A DNA stretch of 64,000 bases, from positions 30,662,049 through 30,726,048 of the forward strand of contig OZ024801.1 in the NCBI GenBank assembly GCA_964017045.1, read 5' to 3'. Position 1 is the stretch's first letter, and every line of letters starts with the position of its first letter. Both the position numbers and the translations under genes were made by a program. This stretch comes from Omphiscola glabra. Lineage: Eukaryota; Mollusca; Gastropoda; Lymnaeidae. The notes beneath the pieces were generated by a model that saw only the letters and a program-made list of their open reading frames with translations, searched no databases and was not told the DNA's origin. Positions 38,801-50,811 of the stretch are shown piece by piece.

Positions 38801-41800
38801 TGTGAACAGAGTCTTGGATTTTTGTTGGAACGGAGTTCTCGTTTTTCCTCTCCAAGATCAGGGACACTCCTTTAGCCTGTAGCCCATTTGTCTTTGAATG
38901 GTTGTTTTAATCTTGCCATTTGTTTACAAGATGGCATATCAATTTTTTCCAAAATGGCGGATATGGATTCCTCTTGGTTTATGGCGTGGATGTCTAAAGA
39001 ATTACGTAACTGCTGTTTCTCACGATAAAAACACAAGATTCTCAGTCAAAGCAGATAAAACACATTCAACACGCCTTGATTCCATCAGCCCAAGCAGATA
39101 AAACACATTCAACACGCCTTGATTCCATCAGCCCAAGCAGATAAAACACATTTAACACGCCTTGATTCCATCAGCCCAAGCAGATAAAATACATTCAACA
39201 CGCTTGATTCCATCAGCCCAAGCAGATAAAACACATTCAACATGCCTTGATTCCATCAGCCCAAGCAGATAAAACACATTCAACACGCCTTGATTCCATC
39301 AGCCCAAGCAGATAAAACACATTCAACACGCCTTGATTCCATCAGCCCAAGCAGATAAAACACATTCAACACGCCTTGATTCCATCAGCCCAAGCAGATA
39401 AAACACATTCAACACGCCTTGATTCCATCAGCCCAAGCAGATAAAACACATTCAACACGCCTTGATTCCATCAGCCCAAGCAGATAAAACACATTCAACA
39501 CGCCTTGATTCCATCAGCCCAAGCAGATAAAACACATTCAACACGCCTTGATTCCATCAGCCCAAGCAGATAAAACACATTCAACATGCCTTGATTCCAA
39601 AGAAAACCTTGTTAAAACCTCTAAACTATCACGAAAGCTTTAATGTGTATACATTTGTGTCTACATATTTTTTTGTTTTTGAAAGATACTATTTTATTTT
39701 ATTTAAATTTCAGACACCAGGAGCATCAGTCAGCAGTCGTTCATTTCTTTCTGCTTTTGAGTCATTTGCTAACACAAAGCCTGACTCCACTTCCTCCCTG
39801 ACACCCGTGGAATCCCAACAAAAACAGCACAACAGCATTGCAGTTCCAAGTTCCTCACAGCCAAAAGTAAATTCCCACCAACCTCAGCAGAGAGCCCTAA
39901 GTTTACATAGTAAACCTGCTGCTCAACCGCAGATGGTGTCAGCGCAGCACAAACTACCTCAGGAACAAAAAGTTGTCAACTCTCAGCAGCAAAAGGCAGC
40001 AGCCAGATCGTCATCTTCAGTTGTGAACAAGGATATTCCAAACTCTTCATGGAATAATGTCAGCCCAGTACCTACCAGCCCCGCAGGGGGAAAGGTGTTC
40101 ACACCTTCTCCTAAGCATTCAGCAACATTAATTGACAAAAATAACAAACTGACACAACTGGTTCAAAATCAGGTAATGCTTTACCCGGATAAGCAACGGG
40201 CCGCAGTGCCACTGTCGAGTCCTACCACGGGAAAAACCCAACAAAATAATCCATCAAAAAAAAGGCAGCAGTTCACCGGCTTGGGTCCCACAAATTTAAA
40301 TTCTGCGAGTCACTACCATCCGGCACCAGACAGTAGGCCGGGCACCATCTCTTCTTTTCACTCAGGGATATCTTCCAAACCAGATTTGCACATGCAGCAG
40401 AGAAACAGCAGCCCAGCAGTTACTGGTGGTGGCAATCACCTCAGTGGAATGCACCACTCTTCCAACCAGCAGTTGAAATCTGCAACTGTTATAGGAGCTC
40501 CTAACATGACACACAAATCTAATGTGCAGGTGCTGCGTGTGCTGGGTACACCACCTCAGCTGGGCATTCGTGCTAATTCCGATGTGAAAAGTGGTAAACA
40601 GTCTAGCTCACAAGGAACAATCAACCAGTCATCACCCCCTAGGAAATTTCCTCAGTCTTCCTCTGCATCATCTCCTATCATTCAATCAGGTTTGTTACAA
40701 AGCAGTCCTTTAATTTCCCAGTCACGAAGCAGTACCCCATCTCCACAAAAATCACCCATGTCCCCAGAAAATGCTGCTCTGTCGCTTTATGAACAAATCC
40801 AGTCCCAGGTCCGCAATCAGGAAGCCATGGAAGGCCAGGCTCTAAAAAATCTGGCCATGGCTTTAAATTACAGCAGTGCCTCTGCAAACGCTGGCTTTTT
40901 AGGTAAGTAAATTGTTTTGAAATTTTTGTAAATAAATCTGTTCATTTTCATGTGTCTTTTTTTTTTCTTCTTTTTTTTTTTTATTACCTAGAATTAATGT
41001 TGTCTTTCTGTTTGTTGTATCACTCTACTTTTTTGTTCTTTCTATTTCCTTTCTTTTCTATAAGTTGATGTATGAATGAACCTCTGTTGATGGTTTTGTA
41101 TCCATTCATTGTACCCACCTCCTAACAATGTTTTCCCATTAAACAAAACAACTGAAACTAACTGTAAAATATGGTATCTTTTTTTACTTAGCCATGGAAA
41201 ATATAATTTCTTCTATAATTTTACAACTCTGTGTTAAGAAATTGACTTAAATGTGTGTCAATCTAAGGTTCATTAACTAATTTTACCTGAATGTTTGTTT
41301 GAAAGTTCTAATTATTGAATCTCATCTTAGCCTTGAAGGTTCCTTTTATTTTTTACTTCTAGTTGATCTGTTTTTAAAGCTTATGGCTGTAGTTATTGTA
41401 ACTGTAATCTAAGACAACAATTTTGAACAAGCTGTTCCCCACAACTGTGTGGAATATTGAATGTGACACCATCAATGATTGCTAGTTTTCAACAAATAAC
41501 AATATGAATTTCATTTTAATCCTAGCTTCAAAATTATTAAATTATATATACTTTTACTACTCTCACTTTGGTATATCATGGGTTCTTTCTCTTCCCCCCC
41601 CCCCCATTCCCCCATTTATATAAATTATATTAAAGAAATCTATGTATCTAGGACAGTGGTTCTCAACCTTCCTAAAGCCGCGACCCTTTAATACAGTTCC
41701 TCATGTTGTGGCGACCCCCAACCACAAAATTATTTTCGTTCCTACTTCGTCACTGTAGAGGATATTTGTTTTCCGATTGGTCTTAGGCGACCCCTGGGAA

Positions 41801-44800
41801 AGGGTCATTTGAACCCCAAAGGGGTCTAGACCCACAGTTTGAGAACCGCTGATTTAGGAGCTCCCATTTTAAATTACACATTAACTATTTGTTAATTTTT
41901 CTCGGAACCACACAGTAGTAATTTAAAGAAAAAACTTAATCAATTGTGGTGTAAAGATAGTTTTGGTATATTTGAAGTAGTGAAGCAACAGACTACTATT
42001 ACAATACATAGATACTATTTGTTAATGGCGGGGTGTATGAAACTGTGACTGAATACTGGACCCTATGATGTTATAATGGGTTTTGGAAATGTTTTGGTGG
42101 CTGATCACATTCAATGTACTTCATACCTTTAGTCCCTTGGAGCAAGGGAAAGGTGGTTGGTTTTTCTGTTGGCAATTGCCTTGGTTTGAAATTTCTGCAC
42201 ATTTTACCACAGGATGGGAATCATTTATTTAGAAGAAGAAAAATTTTTTGTTTTTTCAAAATAACAATATTTTCCTTGATTCACAAACTAGACTAGTGAC
42301 ATCAGTCCTTTAAGCAGAGGTTTCCTTTAGGTTAAACACACCAGTGGGCCCAGAGCCCCCCTCCAATGCTCATGGTCATTTCTAAGGTCAGCACATCAGC
42401 TGAAAGGAAAAATGTTAAAAAGGATAGATGATGTGAAACTGGACATAATTTAAATAATTTGTTTATCATGATTCATTCCATCAATGGGTGCTCAAATTCA
42501 TTTCATCATTGGGAGATCGAACTCATTCCATCATTGGGTGATCAAATTCATTTCCCACTCACCATTGACTGGCTTAAGTCATTCATGAATGACACCTAAA
42601 TTCTGAAATCTCTGCTTGCAGGAATGAAGCCTGCGACAGTCAGGGACACAGGTAAATCTGCAAAACTTAATTTTAATGAGTTCAACAAGGCCACTGATGG
42701 CCCCTTAAAACATGGCCGATCTCTTTTCCAAGATATCCCAGAGAAAGCACAGCTGTCTCAGCCAAGGCCAGATATGGACAGAGCTCTGATCTTGCAGAGA
42801 AAAGATGAACTTTTTGACAAAGTTGAGAAGGGGTTTGGAAAACTGTCCAATATTACCATCTCCAACTCATCTCTTCAGAGTTGGAAAACGCTTCAGTTTT
42901 CAAAGGCAGTAGAGAATAAAGGGCTGGCAATAAATCAAAACACAACTGTTGGTGGGGCAAAAATGAATAGAGCTCATGCTGGAAGTCAGCCAGCCTCCAA
43001 CAACTTAGCTGCACAGTCAAAAAAAGACAGCGGGATGAATACCTGGGAGCATTTCTTGCCTCGTGTGCAGCACAAGCCTTCAGCCTCACCTGCTTTGACA
43101 CAAGACCATATAATTATATCATCCCCTCCAATATCACAGTTATCAGTTGCTCAGAAAATAGACAAAGTCAGTTCGGACACAGTTTCTAAAAGCGTGAATG
43201 CACCAAGTGATCTCAAAACTCTCCAACACCCAGAGCAAAATTTTATGTTAGAAAACCTCAAAAACATGATTGGAAGAACCAGCTCAAACCAGGGAGAGAC
43301 GCAGATGAATCAAAATTTGGCCTCAACTAAACAAAATTCATTGGTGGGCTTAACTGCGGCTCAACAGCAAGCACAGCATTGCTCAAAAACATCTGCACAG
43401 GGATCAACGGTAGACAAGTCCACTGACAGTAATTTCCCAAGTATTCAATCAAATTTTTCTCAATATGTCTCTCCCTCCCCTGATCAACATCAAAAATCTT
43501 TAATGGATTTTGTCAGCGCTTCAGGAATCCTAAAAGAAGGTGTTGTAAGAAAAACATTGGATCGCTCAAGAGATATGGGTGAAAGGGAAGATCACTGATG
43601 AATGGCTCAAGAGATCAGGGTGAGAGGGACTCAATGAAACCTGGAGTATTCTTGCTATGAAAAAAAATTAATTTGTCTTTCTTTAATTTGGTGGATGCAC
43701 AGCTAGGGACAGTGTTTCTCATTCACTTGATGTTGTGCCTCACTAAAAACAGAGATTAAATTTATAATTTCAATGCTTTTGGGCTGCACAATACAATCAA
43801 ATTAGTGTTTTAAAAATATAAAAAAGGTATCTTCAATTTCTTGAATCAATCACAATTTTTTTTAAAAATTAGAAACATCATCAAATCAAAAAGACCATGG
43901 CACATTTGTGAAAAATCTAGTCTTTTTGTTGTTTTTTTGTGTGGACATCTTTGCATGCACTTTCTTTCTCTTCTTCCATTTCTTGTTTATACTCAATTTA
44001 AAACAAAACAATTAATTAAGTTTTATAATTTTGAAATTCTGCATCATGTAATATTTTGTTAACCAGAAACATATAATTTTTAAAGGTAATATTCACTGGT
44101 TTTTTTAAATAATGAGAAATGAGAAATTATGAAATGTGGAAAAAATAAATGTGTCTTATGTTTCTTTAGAGAAAGGAAAACGTGCCAACAGTCATACTGC
44201 TAACTGTCTTTGCCACATATTTCCCCCTGGTAATAGGAGTATTTCGGAATTGTTTTATTCAATTTTTTTTTAAAAAGAATTATTATTATTAGTTGTTTTT
44301 GATTATTGTTAAAAGGGGCTTGTAGAAAAAAAAATCAAATTTTTTAAAAGTATGTTTATAATACATGGAAGTGGAATCACAATTAATGTATTTTTAAAGT
44401 GTGGATTATCTGTGTAATTTAAAACAACATAATCATGATTTTAAAAAAGAAATGACTTTAGGCCATTGGGCTGTCATTTATGAAGAAAAGTTTATTGCTA
44501 ATTATTTTTCAGAAAATTATAATTACAAAATATCATATGTTACATTATTTTTTTTTTTTAATCCGGTAATATATATATTTTTTGTTAAAACTATATTTTG
44601 TATTTTACTGTAAAGTGTTTTCTATTTCCTTGCATGAAATTCAAACACAATTATACAATCACTTTAAATCAAGTGACCCTTTTTGTTAATACTGCATGGC
44701 ATAGGAAGTGAGATAACTGTTGATGTGGCTGGTTTGGCCTTATCTCACTTCATTTTGAGTTTTGTTTGTTAGTTCAAAATACTAAACAATATATTTTTTA

Positions 44801-47800
44801 AAACTATGAATTAAAGTTATCTTTTGATACACAAAATTCAAATTTGTGTATATTTATGTTTTATTTTAAGCTTTCTGTTTTTGTGATGCCTTTAGTTTCT
44901 TTGTTTATTTTTTTTTTTATGTTTGCATGCTGGTTATTTAGACAGAAGTCATGTGAAATCATTCCCCATCATTAAAATTAACCAATTGTGGAAAACCACG
45001 CTTTTTGTTTCCTTTACTTTATTTATCTTCTGCTTGTCTCCAATTGCTTAAACCTGAACTCTTGTTTATTAACTTTATGTGTGTTAAAAATTTAATGTTG
45101 TTATCATCGCATGTGTTTTAGATCACATAATGACATAATATAATCCAGGTACCTCGTAATTTTTACAGTTTATATAAGCAAATTTTAAAAATTCATCTTT
45201 TCTAAAAGATTCAAAGCCCTTTCAATGTGGCAAATTTGTTTGTTATAGAGACAAATTTTGTCTTTTAAAGTAAATTTTAAACGAACAGTTACTATTTCAA
45301 AACCACAGGAGATGGTTATTATAAACCCTGTCAATGTGGAATGAAATCTAGTGCAAATTGTGTCCAATCAGGGCATACATTTTTAAAATTTTATTTTCAC
45401 TAGTGAAGTCACATTTGAAAGTCACTTGAAACTCATGTAATAATCAAATCCCATTTCTTGTCCTCACAGGTCTGGGTTCAGACAAACACAAGCAGTAAAA
45501 TAGGTAATTTGATTTTCTTTTCACTATCATTTTTCATTAATTTATAAACATGTATTAATTTTTTGGGATCTCTGTTTTAGAATGTTTGAAACAGAAAGTT
45601 AGCGTGAAAAGCGAAACCATTTATTTTGAGGGATGCCTTCAAACTTAAAATAAACATCCATTTTTTATTTTTTTTTTACCACAGACCTATGATGTTGGAC
45701 ACCCTTCTAGACCACCCCCACCCCCCGATGTAGCCACAATATTGCCAATATCTGAATACTTCCAGAAGATTCTTCATGAGAGCATTCAGTTACTGTCTTA
45801 CTGTCATCATTGATCCTAAACTTGAATGCCATATTTAAACGATATGAATAATTTTCAGTTTAAAAATATAGTCATACAATTTTTTACTTAATGTGTGCAG
45901 CAAAAAAATAAATAATAATAATTAAAATTCGCACTAAAACCTCATGACTGTCAACAAAAGATTTATCATACCAATGATTTATTCAGCTGCTTGATTTTGT
46001 TTTTGAGTACTAATACTACATTTTTAGTATATTTCTTGTTGTCACAACTCCAAAGCTGTCACACCAATGGCAAGAGAGGTATGTTTTAAAAATCTTTATA
46101 ATCTTTGGAGAAAAAAAAGACTTGGTTCTGTTGGAAAAAATGTTAAATATAATTAAAATAAGGCCACTAATAACTTAAGAAATGAGGTTGTGGAAAGCTT
46201 TTTTGTATCTTGAGTGGTTGTGCAATATCAAGGTTTTCTATGTTGAATGATGGTTTCTGTATTGTTTTTGAAAGATTATTTGAGGTGTTAACATTTCTTT
46301 AAATGAAGTCGAGTTTTGTTTGGGGGAAAATGATTATTACATTTCTTTAGAAACATATACAGGGCAATGTTAGCCTGTTTATTCTGAAATTGGTTTCCCA
46401 TCCAACGTGATGAATGTTTATAACTTGAAATTTTTTGGCCATTTTTGTTTACATGAGATAGTTTATAAATAAACAATTATTGGTAAAATTTAAATGGTAA
46501 GGTTGTCTAGTCACATGCAAAATGAGTTTCCATCTGAGAATCTAAAAATTTATTTACCCATGGAAATTGCAAAATTTTACATGAAAGCAATATGCAAGTT
46601 ATGTTATGTGACATTTTCATAATAAAACTAAAGGGAAATTATTATCACACAGTGGTGAAGCACATTAGAATATTAGATGAATGTAAGTATAACTGCTGAG
46701 GAAAATGACTCTTTAAATGCTATGTTTGGAATGGGTTGTTTCAATACAATAAGAACTCTGGATGTGTTATATTATCTTAAATTTTAAGGGGACATAATTA
46801 TTATTTCTTAAATTTTAAGGGGACGTAATTATTATTTGTTTACTAAGGTAGAACATGCTTCGTTTTTGAACACATTTATTATGTTTCGGACCTAGGTAGA
46901 GGTTAAAGTTAAACTGTTGTTGTTTTTTTTTGTTGTTGAAATGGCAACTAAATTCACCAAATTAAAAATTAAATGAAATAGACCATCTTGAATCATAATG
47001 AACTACAGGTATCAGATTTGAAGTGCTATTCTTCAATAGGGAACTGTTTTAGGTGGGATGGCTCCAATGGTTCTGTGGGTGACTGACTAATGGCCATGAC
47101 TTACTCATTAGTGAGATACCATTAATTTTTTTTAAAATAACTTTTTTGTGCATTTCATGCGTGCCAATGCCATACCAGTGGATGTCTTTGTAAATATTGA
47201 TGTGGAACATGGCCATATAATATTATAATAAAACATTTTCACTCAGTATTTGACTCTACTTAATGAACTGAGGTATCCCTTGCATTCATTTTAAGAAATA
47301 ATTTGTTTTGCATAAAAAGGAGGACTGAGGCTTTAAATAAATTGCTGTGATAATAGTATCCTTACAGTTTAAATTGATCTGTCATCTTGTATAATAAAGA
47401 TAAATTACAAAGTTATTTCTACTCATTAAGTGACAAGTCTTACTTTTGCAACATAAAAATGGAATAGTTGCAATAATACTATAAACCAGATCCATAATAG
47501 CAAAAATGATTAAGTTGAATTTCATTGCCCCATTCTCATATATTGATATATATGTAAATATTTTGTGGAGGATTTTAGCACTGACCAGTTTTTTAAAAAT
47601 TTGTATGTATAAAAAAATCAATGCATAAAAGTATTTTCAAGAAAAAAGTTCCTCCACCAGTTTCATGATTTAAAAAAAAGGAGATTTACTCCTTTGTTCT
47701 AGAATTAATATTTTTCTCTAACCTACCTAAATGACATTTCATAATACTGTTGAGGGTGTCGGATAACTCACAATATTACAGTGTGCTTTCATTTTAACAA

Positions 47801-50579
47801 AAACTGTTGCAGTACATGCTCCACCTAATTAACTATGAATAAAGGGTTATATTTCTCTATGGGTTGGGTTATTCATGCAGGCAAACAGTGAAGCTAATGC
47901 CTTTACTCATGAAAAAAACAAACTTTGTAAGTGTAAGCAAATGAATATGAAATTATTGACCCACATGTGAAATGTTAGATATTCCTGAAACTTTGTAATA
48001 AACGTAATAGTTTATAGTTTTTTTTTTCTAAAATAGTGAATGGGGTTATCTGTTTATTATGTATGCGATGAGTTTGGGGGGTAAATAAGAGGATTTTTTG
48101 TTTGGGCAGGGGTTTAGACCAATGGATTTGTACACATACAACATTTATGAGTTAGACATGGTATCTGATCTGGACATGATTATGTCACATTTGCAACAAC
48201 AGTTGATTGTTTTTTAACTCAAAAATCTTGTCTAAGCATATTTGAATTCTTGTTCTTAATTAAGGGTTTTCTGGCAGCGTATACAAGTACTAATCAATTT
48301 CATGTCGACTTCCAAATGTACAACTGTGCATAATAAATAGATAACCCTTAAACTTAAACAAATATGCAAATTTCATTTTGAGTTTTGAGCAACACCTTTT
48401 TTTTTTTTTTTTGTAAATTGAAATCTCCCCAAATTTATTCATGTCAAACTGAGAATTGTGTTTCCATTGTCACTAATAGTGAAATGAATGACTGTCAGAT
48501 TGTGTCATTGGTGTACAGGAATAGATCTGTCCCCACTGTCTGGAAATGCTGTCACTACTGTAAAAACTTTATGTACGTATTCAAATGACATGAATTTGTT
48601 GACATGTTCAATACAGTCAAAATGTCAATGTTTTCATGAGCTAATAAAATTTCAAGTTGAAGCAAACAAGTTGTTTTTTATCATATTTTTATAAACGTTT
48701 TGGATTGAATACAAATATAAATTTAAATTTGTACCACAAAATGTGTATGAGGCCATGTAAGCTATTCACTGTAAATAATATGTGTTGTATATTTACTCTG
48801 CTTTTCATTTGCAATTGGTTCCTGGGAGTTGTTCAAAAAATTTTTAAAACAACTAAAACTAAAGCAATCAGAAAGACTTCATTTGAAAGCATAGAACATC
48901 TGTGTTCAAGGTTATCCATTTGTACAAAATTTATTAACTTATTTAGATTTCACTTAAGCATTAAATGCTGTATTTGTAGTATATACATAAGTAAGTGACT
49001 AAAATGCATCATGAAAATGTATTATAATTAGAACATTTTTAAATATAAAATTGCTCCTAAAAAAATAGAAGCAAATAATAAAAGAATCATTACATTAATC
49101 AGATGATTTTTTTTAAAGTAATATATTGAATTAAATATAAGAATTTACAATTATTGGATATTAAATTTAGCAGATGATTTCTCCCTTATTGAAAATGTAC
49201 AACATAAGAAAATCATAGAAGAATATCAATTATATTTACAACGTGAAATAATTTGGATACAGTATTATAATAGATTTAATTTAATATTCTTATAGTGAAA
49301 TCATTTGGATACGATTTAATAGATTTTTATTTGATATGTTTCAACTGACATATGAATTTTTACAAAAAATCTAAGCAATTACAATTTCATATTTTTTCAT
49401 AGTAGCTGCCGGTACTATATTAATTAAAATAAATACCAGTTATGTCATTAGTCCAACAGGTTACTAATGCAAAACTCAAATAGTGATGAACTTATGTAAA
49501 ACCTGAAAGAGTCTTTATATAGTTTTAATTTTTGAAGACTAATTAAATTTTCAAGTGAAAGAGTCAGAACCATGGGTTAAGTACACTTTAAATTTTTTTA
49601 AATTATCACTGCAAAGATAAAAGTTGACTCTGGAATGGTAAAGATTCTTTTCACCTCAATTGGGTGAAAATTAAAGTTTAAACTCTTCAGTAAACATACA
49701 GAAGATTTGAATCCACACGATAAATATGGCCTATGCCTAGTCGGTGTTTCCTTTGAGTATTAAACATTATTCTCTTAGGTGTCAGAAATAACTAAAACTA
49801 TTGGGGACCCTAACAATGAGATCATGTCATACTAAAATTTATCTTAATGTAATCTCATCTGTAGTTGCAAGTCTTTCTAACACTGTCACAGATCCATTAC
49901 ATTTGTATACACCACTAAAGTAAAGCAATACTGAGGAGCCTGCAACCACTCCACGTCAACGCATCAAAGAGGAAAATAACTGCAATCAATTGGTTGCAAA
50001 TATCTGTGGAGGGGTCTCGTGAATACATTTTGATAATTTCTGCCAATAATTGTGCAATTTTTGTTGGCCATGCTTTAACTGAAATTTTACACCAGTGATT
50101 AAAAGGGGGATCTCAAGCTGTTGAATAATGATGAGCAATAAAATCGTGTGGTATATGTGAGTACATTCAATTACTTCAAAGTGTTTTAGGGTTTCCAGCC
50201 AACATTTGACGGTTAGGTAAAAATAATTGTTTGTGTTCAAAATAAGCTTAATGTTGTTCCTGTGTTCCCATATGTTAGAGTGGTGTTGTTCTGTTGCATA
50301 ATCATAGAAGCTTTTTTATAAGCATATGATCAAATACAAAAAATATGGTGGAACATTTATGATGATACAACTTATTACACAGGTGTTGATAGAATACAGA
50401 CATTCAATTAACAATTGATAATGTCACTGTGTCTTTCACCTACAGCCAATTTTGATCAAGTGTTAGCATATGCAAGGCAAAGCTGCCACACATTCAAAAT
50501 TCCTCAGAGACTGACTCAGAGCTTCCGTCAAGCCATGAAAATAGCCTCCAGATTGGAATTTTGCCATTCAACGCAGTAG
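23854..50579 (+). CDS. UBN1: Ubinuclein (UBN1/UBN2 orthologue), ~1502 aa main reconstruction
   Basis: Exons: 23854-24018, 29005-29097, 29496-29609, 30242-30382, 30707-30784, 31043-31155, 31715-31931, 32210-32368, 32575-32642, 33535-33704, 34156-34216, 34477-34617, 34984-35127, 36454-36510, 36897-37404, 39714-40902, 42622-43544, 45470-45503, 50446-50579; all phases agree. The Hpc2-related domain spans exons 3-4 ([20 protein letters not shown], then [12 protein letters not shown], about residues 103-150). Lys-rich exons 4-6 look nuclear-localising. The conserved middle domain covers residues ~370-575 ([46 protein letters not shown]). The C-terminal half is Ser/Gln/Pro-rich and probably disordered. 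Ubinuclein binds H3.3-H4 in the HIRA chaperone complex for replication-independent deposition. The ATG has A at -3. One gene resembles vertebrate UBN1 and UBN2 alike, so the symbol is provisional. The last two exons are inferred by phase only. Confidence 0.9.
24735..25075 (+). repeat. Two diverged tandem SINE-like copies with pol III B-box motifs
   Basis: ggtgtgggttcgaatctcag (about 24760) and ggtattggttcgaatcttaa (about 24963) each hold a GGTTCGAATC B box. Each is followed by a similar tail: pyrimidine-rich DNA, then (g)tcatag(t/c)aac and a gtaacac or gtaacatg phrase. This looks like two copies of one ~200-bp tRNA-derived SINE. No intact tRNA cloverleaf is claimed. Confidence 0.5.
25385..25770 (+). 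mobile_element. GC-rich block with TATA box and B-box-like motif; possible solo LTR or SINE
   Basis: A sudden GC-rich island in AT-rich intron. It starts with tatttataaataggtc, then cattcagctctgcactcag about 25 bp on, as in LTR core promoters. The phrase gcggttcgagtcccgc forms a T-arm-like hairpin with a pol III B box. Short ORFs overlap here but have no recognisable product. The boundaries and class are unclear. Confidence 0.35.
26465..26600 (+). repeat. Fragment related to the GGGC-TCCATTAAGTATG MITE family
   Basis: agcagtaagggggcgtcca occurs twice (about 26470 and 26494). The second copy continues as ttaagtatgtcaacaaaatg, matching the right-end sequence of the MITE at 18019-18429 in inverse orientation. 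No partner end was found nearby. Confidence 0.45.
27240..28620 (+). pseudogene. Decayed TE-derived reading frame in ubinuclein intron 1
   Basis: Several frames read protein-like but are broken by stops and shifts. Pieces include [18 protein letters not shown] (27470-27540), [20 protein letters not shown] and [19 protein letters not shown] (28090-28260), and [19 protein letters not shown] through [18 protein letters not shown] (28274-28537). These phrases resemble a multicopy protein family that I recall from invertebrate genomes (GPDENP... [15 protein letters not shown]...), probably transposon-derived. At least three disruptions show that this copy is dead. The exact superfamily is not assigned. 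Confidence 0.6.
31740..31931 (+). other. Ubinuclein exon 7 low-complexity Pro/Thr segment
   Basis: Exon 7 of ubinuclein encodes a [24 protein letters not shown] low-complexity linker before [10 protein letters not shown], the start of the next structured part. It is noted because homology searches alone would miss it. Phase joins cleanly on both sides (in phase 2, out phase 0). Confidence 0.75.
33125..33255 (+). repeat. ~62-bp imperfect tandem repeat
   Basis: Two and a bit copies of a unit containing agtcaaggtagctt and ttctcagtaaca(t/g)agtc lie in the ubinuclein intron before exon 10. Confidence 0.7.
34664..34690 (+). repeat. Poly-A run
   Basis: Homopolymer of about 26 A just after ubinuclein exon 12. 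It may be the tail of an old retro-insertion, but no body is recognisable on its 5' side, which is the exon. Confidence 0.7.
35163..36346 (+). mobile_element. 1.18-kb DNA transposon with 13-bp TIRs and CAAACA target duplication
   Basis: It begins CAGACCTGCCAAC and ends GTTGGCAGGTCTG, perfect 13-bp inverted repeats. It is flanked on both sides by caaaca (35157-35162 and 36347-36352). The interior holds a broken coding-like part around 35693-36070 (an ATG frame starting MDKSIESG, later [19 protein letters not shown] in other frames), so it may be a deletion derivative of an autonomous element. It sits entirely inside ubinuclein intron 13. Superfamily not assigned. Confidence 0.8.
37405..39713 (+). 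other. Ubinuclein intron 15
   Basis: It holds a hAT-like end near 38029 (cagcctttcccaaactt with a following ggcccgtt), a second YY1-like caaaatggcgg at about 38951 and the 43-bp minisatellite up to the acceptor. Confidence 0.6.
39047..39597 (+). repeat. 43-bp minisatellite, ~13 copies
   Basis: Unit aagcagataaaacacattca then acacgccttgattccatcag and ccc. Copies are near-identical, with one t/c and one 1-bp-short variant. It lies about 115 bp before the acceptor of the largest ubinuclein exon. Confidence 0.95.
41654..41851 (+). mobile_element. SPIN-like hAT mini-element
   Basis: 198 bp bounded by CAGTGGTTCTCAACC and TTTGAGAACCGCTG. Flanks atctagga (41646-41653) and atttagga (41852-41859) form a 7-of-8 target duplication. 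Internal phrases gccgcgaccctttaatacag, ttcctcatgttgtggcgac and ggtcttaggcgacccctg are those I know from the SPIN ('Space Invader') hAT family. The middle is deleted, as in SPIN MITEs. It lies in ubinuclein intron 16. Confidence 0.85.
42475..42575 (+). repeat. ~33-bp imperfect tandem repeat before ubinuclein exon 17
   Basis: Three copies of a unit like cattccatcattgggtgatc-aaattc end about 50 bp before the exon 17 acceptor. Confidence 0.7.
43545..43598 (+). CDS. UBN1: Read-through end of ubinuclein exon 17 (alternative C-terminus)
   Basis: If the donor gtaaga at 43545 is not used, the frame runs on for 17 codons to TGA at 43596-43598, giving a protein of about 1464 residues ending in [10 protein letters not shown]. 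The next 70 bases contain a partial echo of the same sequence (ggctcaagagatcaggg after cgctcaagagatatggg). Confidence 0.45.
   Translation, partial: VRKTLDRSRDMGEREDH
43599..45469 (+). other. Ubinuclein intron/3'UTR, no further feature
   Basis: AT-rich DNA with short chance ORFs. It is intron for the spliced forms and 3'UTR for the read-through form. Confidence 0.5.
45470..45503 (+). CDS. UBN1: Candidate 34-nt ubinuclein microexon
   Basis: Bounded by tcctcacag and gtaatt. Joined in phase 0 to exon 17 (ending 43544) it reads [11 protein letters not shown] plus one base, and the leftover phase 1 fits the exon at 50446. Read in phase 1 directly from exon 16 it would instead give GLGSDKHKQ and stop. 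Confidence 0.5.
45685..45813 (+). CDS. UBN1: Candidate alternative last exon of ubinuclein
   Basis: A strong pyrimidine tract and accacag acceptor open a phase-0 frame of 42 codons ([20 protein letters not shown]...LLSYCHH) ending TGA. Exon 17 ending at 43544 is also phase 0, so the join gives 1489 residues. AATAAA at 45907-45912 follows within 100 bp. No homologue comes to mind; the support is splice signals, frame and polyadenylation signal. Confidence 0.5.
   Translation, partial: TYDVGHPSRPPPPPDVATILPISEYFQKILHESIQLLSYCHH
45814..50445 (+). other. AT-rich ubinuclein terminal intron / 3'UTR
   Basis: 4.6 kb without convincing exons on either strand. A 31-bp duplication (tcttaaattttaaggggaca, then taattattatt) occurs at about 46770-46832. 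Confidence 0.5.
50446..50579 (+). CDS. UBN1: Candidate last exon of ubinuclein
   Basis: After acceptor cacctacag, a phase-1 frame encodes (A)[13 protein letters not shown]...[27 protein letters not shown] and stops at 50577-50579. Its amphipathic composition looks protein-coding, unlike the surrounding AT-rich DNA. It joins to the microexon at 45503 in phase. AATAAA lies at 50812-50817, before the convergent RING gene. Confidence 0.6.
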
Positions 50580-50811
50580 AGTCCTTAAGTGTAGTGTAAG
50601 GGCTGCACCTGTTATTGGTTTAAAATAATGTATTGATAAGTAATTTTTGTGTCAAGAATCAGCATTACGTACACTACATCAACAAATTTTCCTAGTCAGA
50701 AATATAGGCTTAACTTATATTGATTTTATTTGTAAACGTAATCAACAATCTATAAATCGAATTCGTGAAAAGTTAAACTGTATCTGAAACTTGGTGTAGT
50801 AACAAAACAGA

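Noticed and set aside
49986..50240. 84-residue minus-strand ORF as a further RING-gene exon
   Set aside because: A better phase-0 terminal exon with acceptor exists at 51134-51241, and this ORF has no suitable splice sites.
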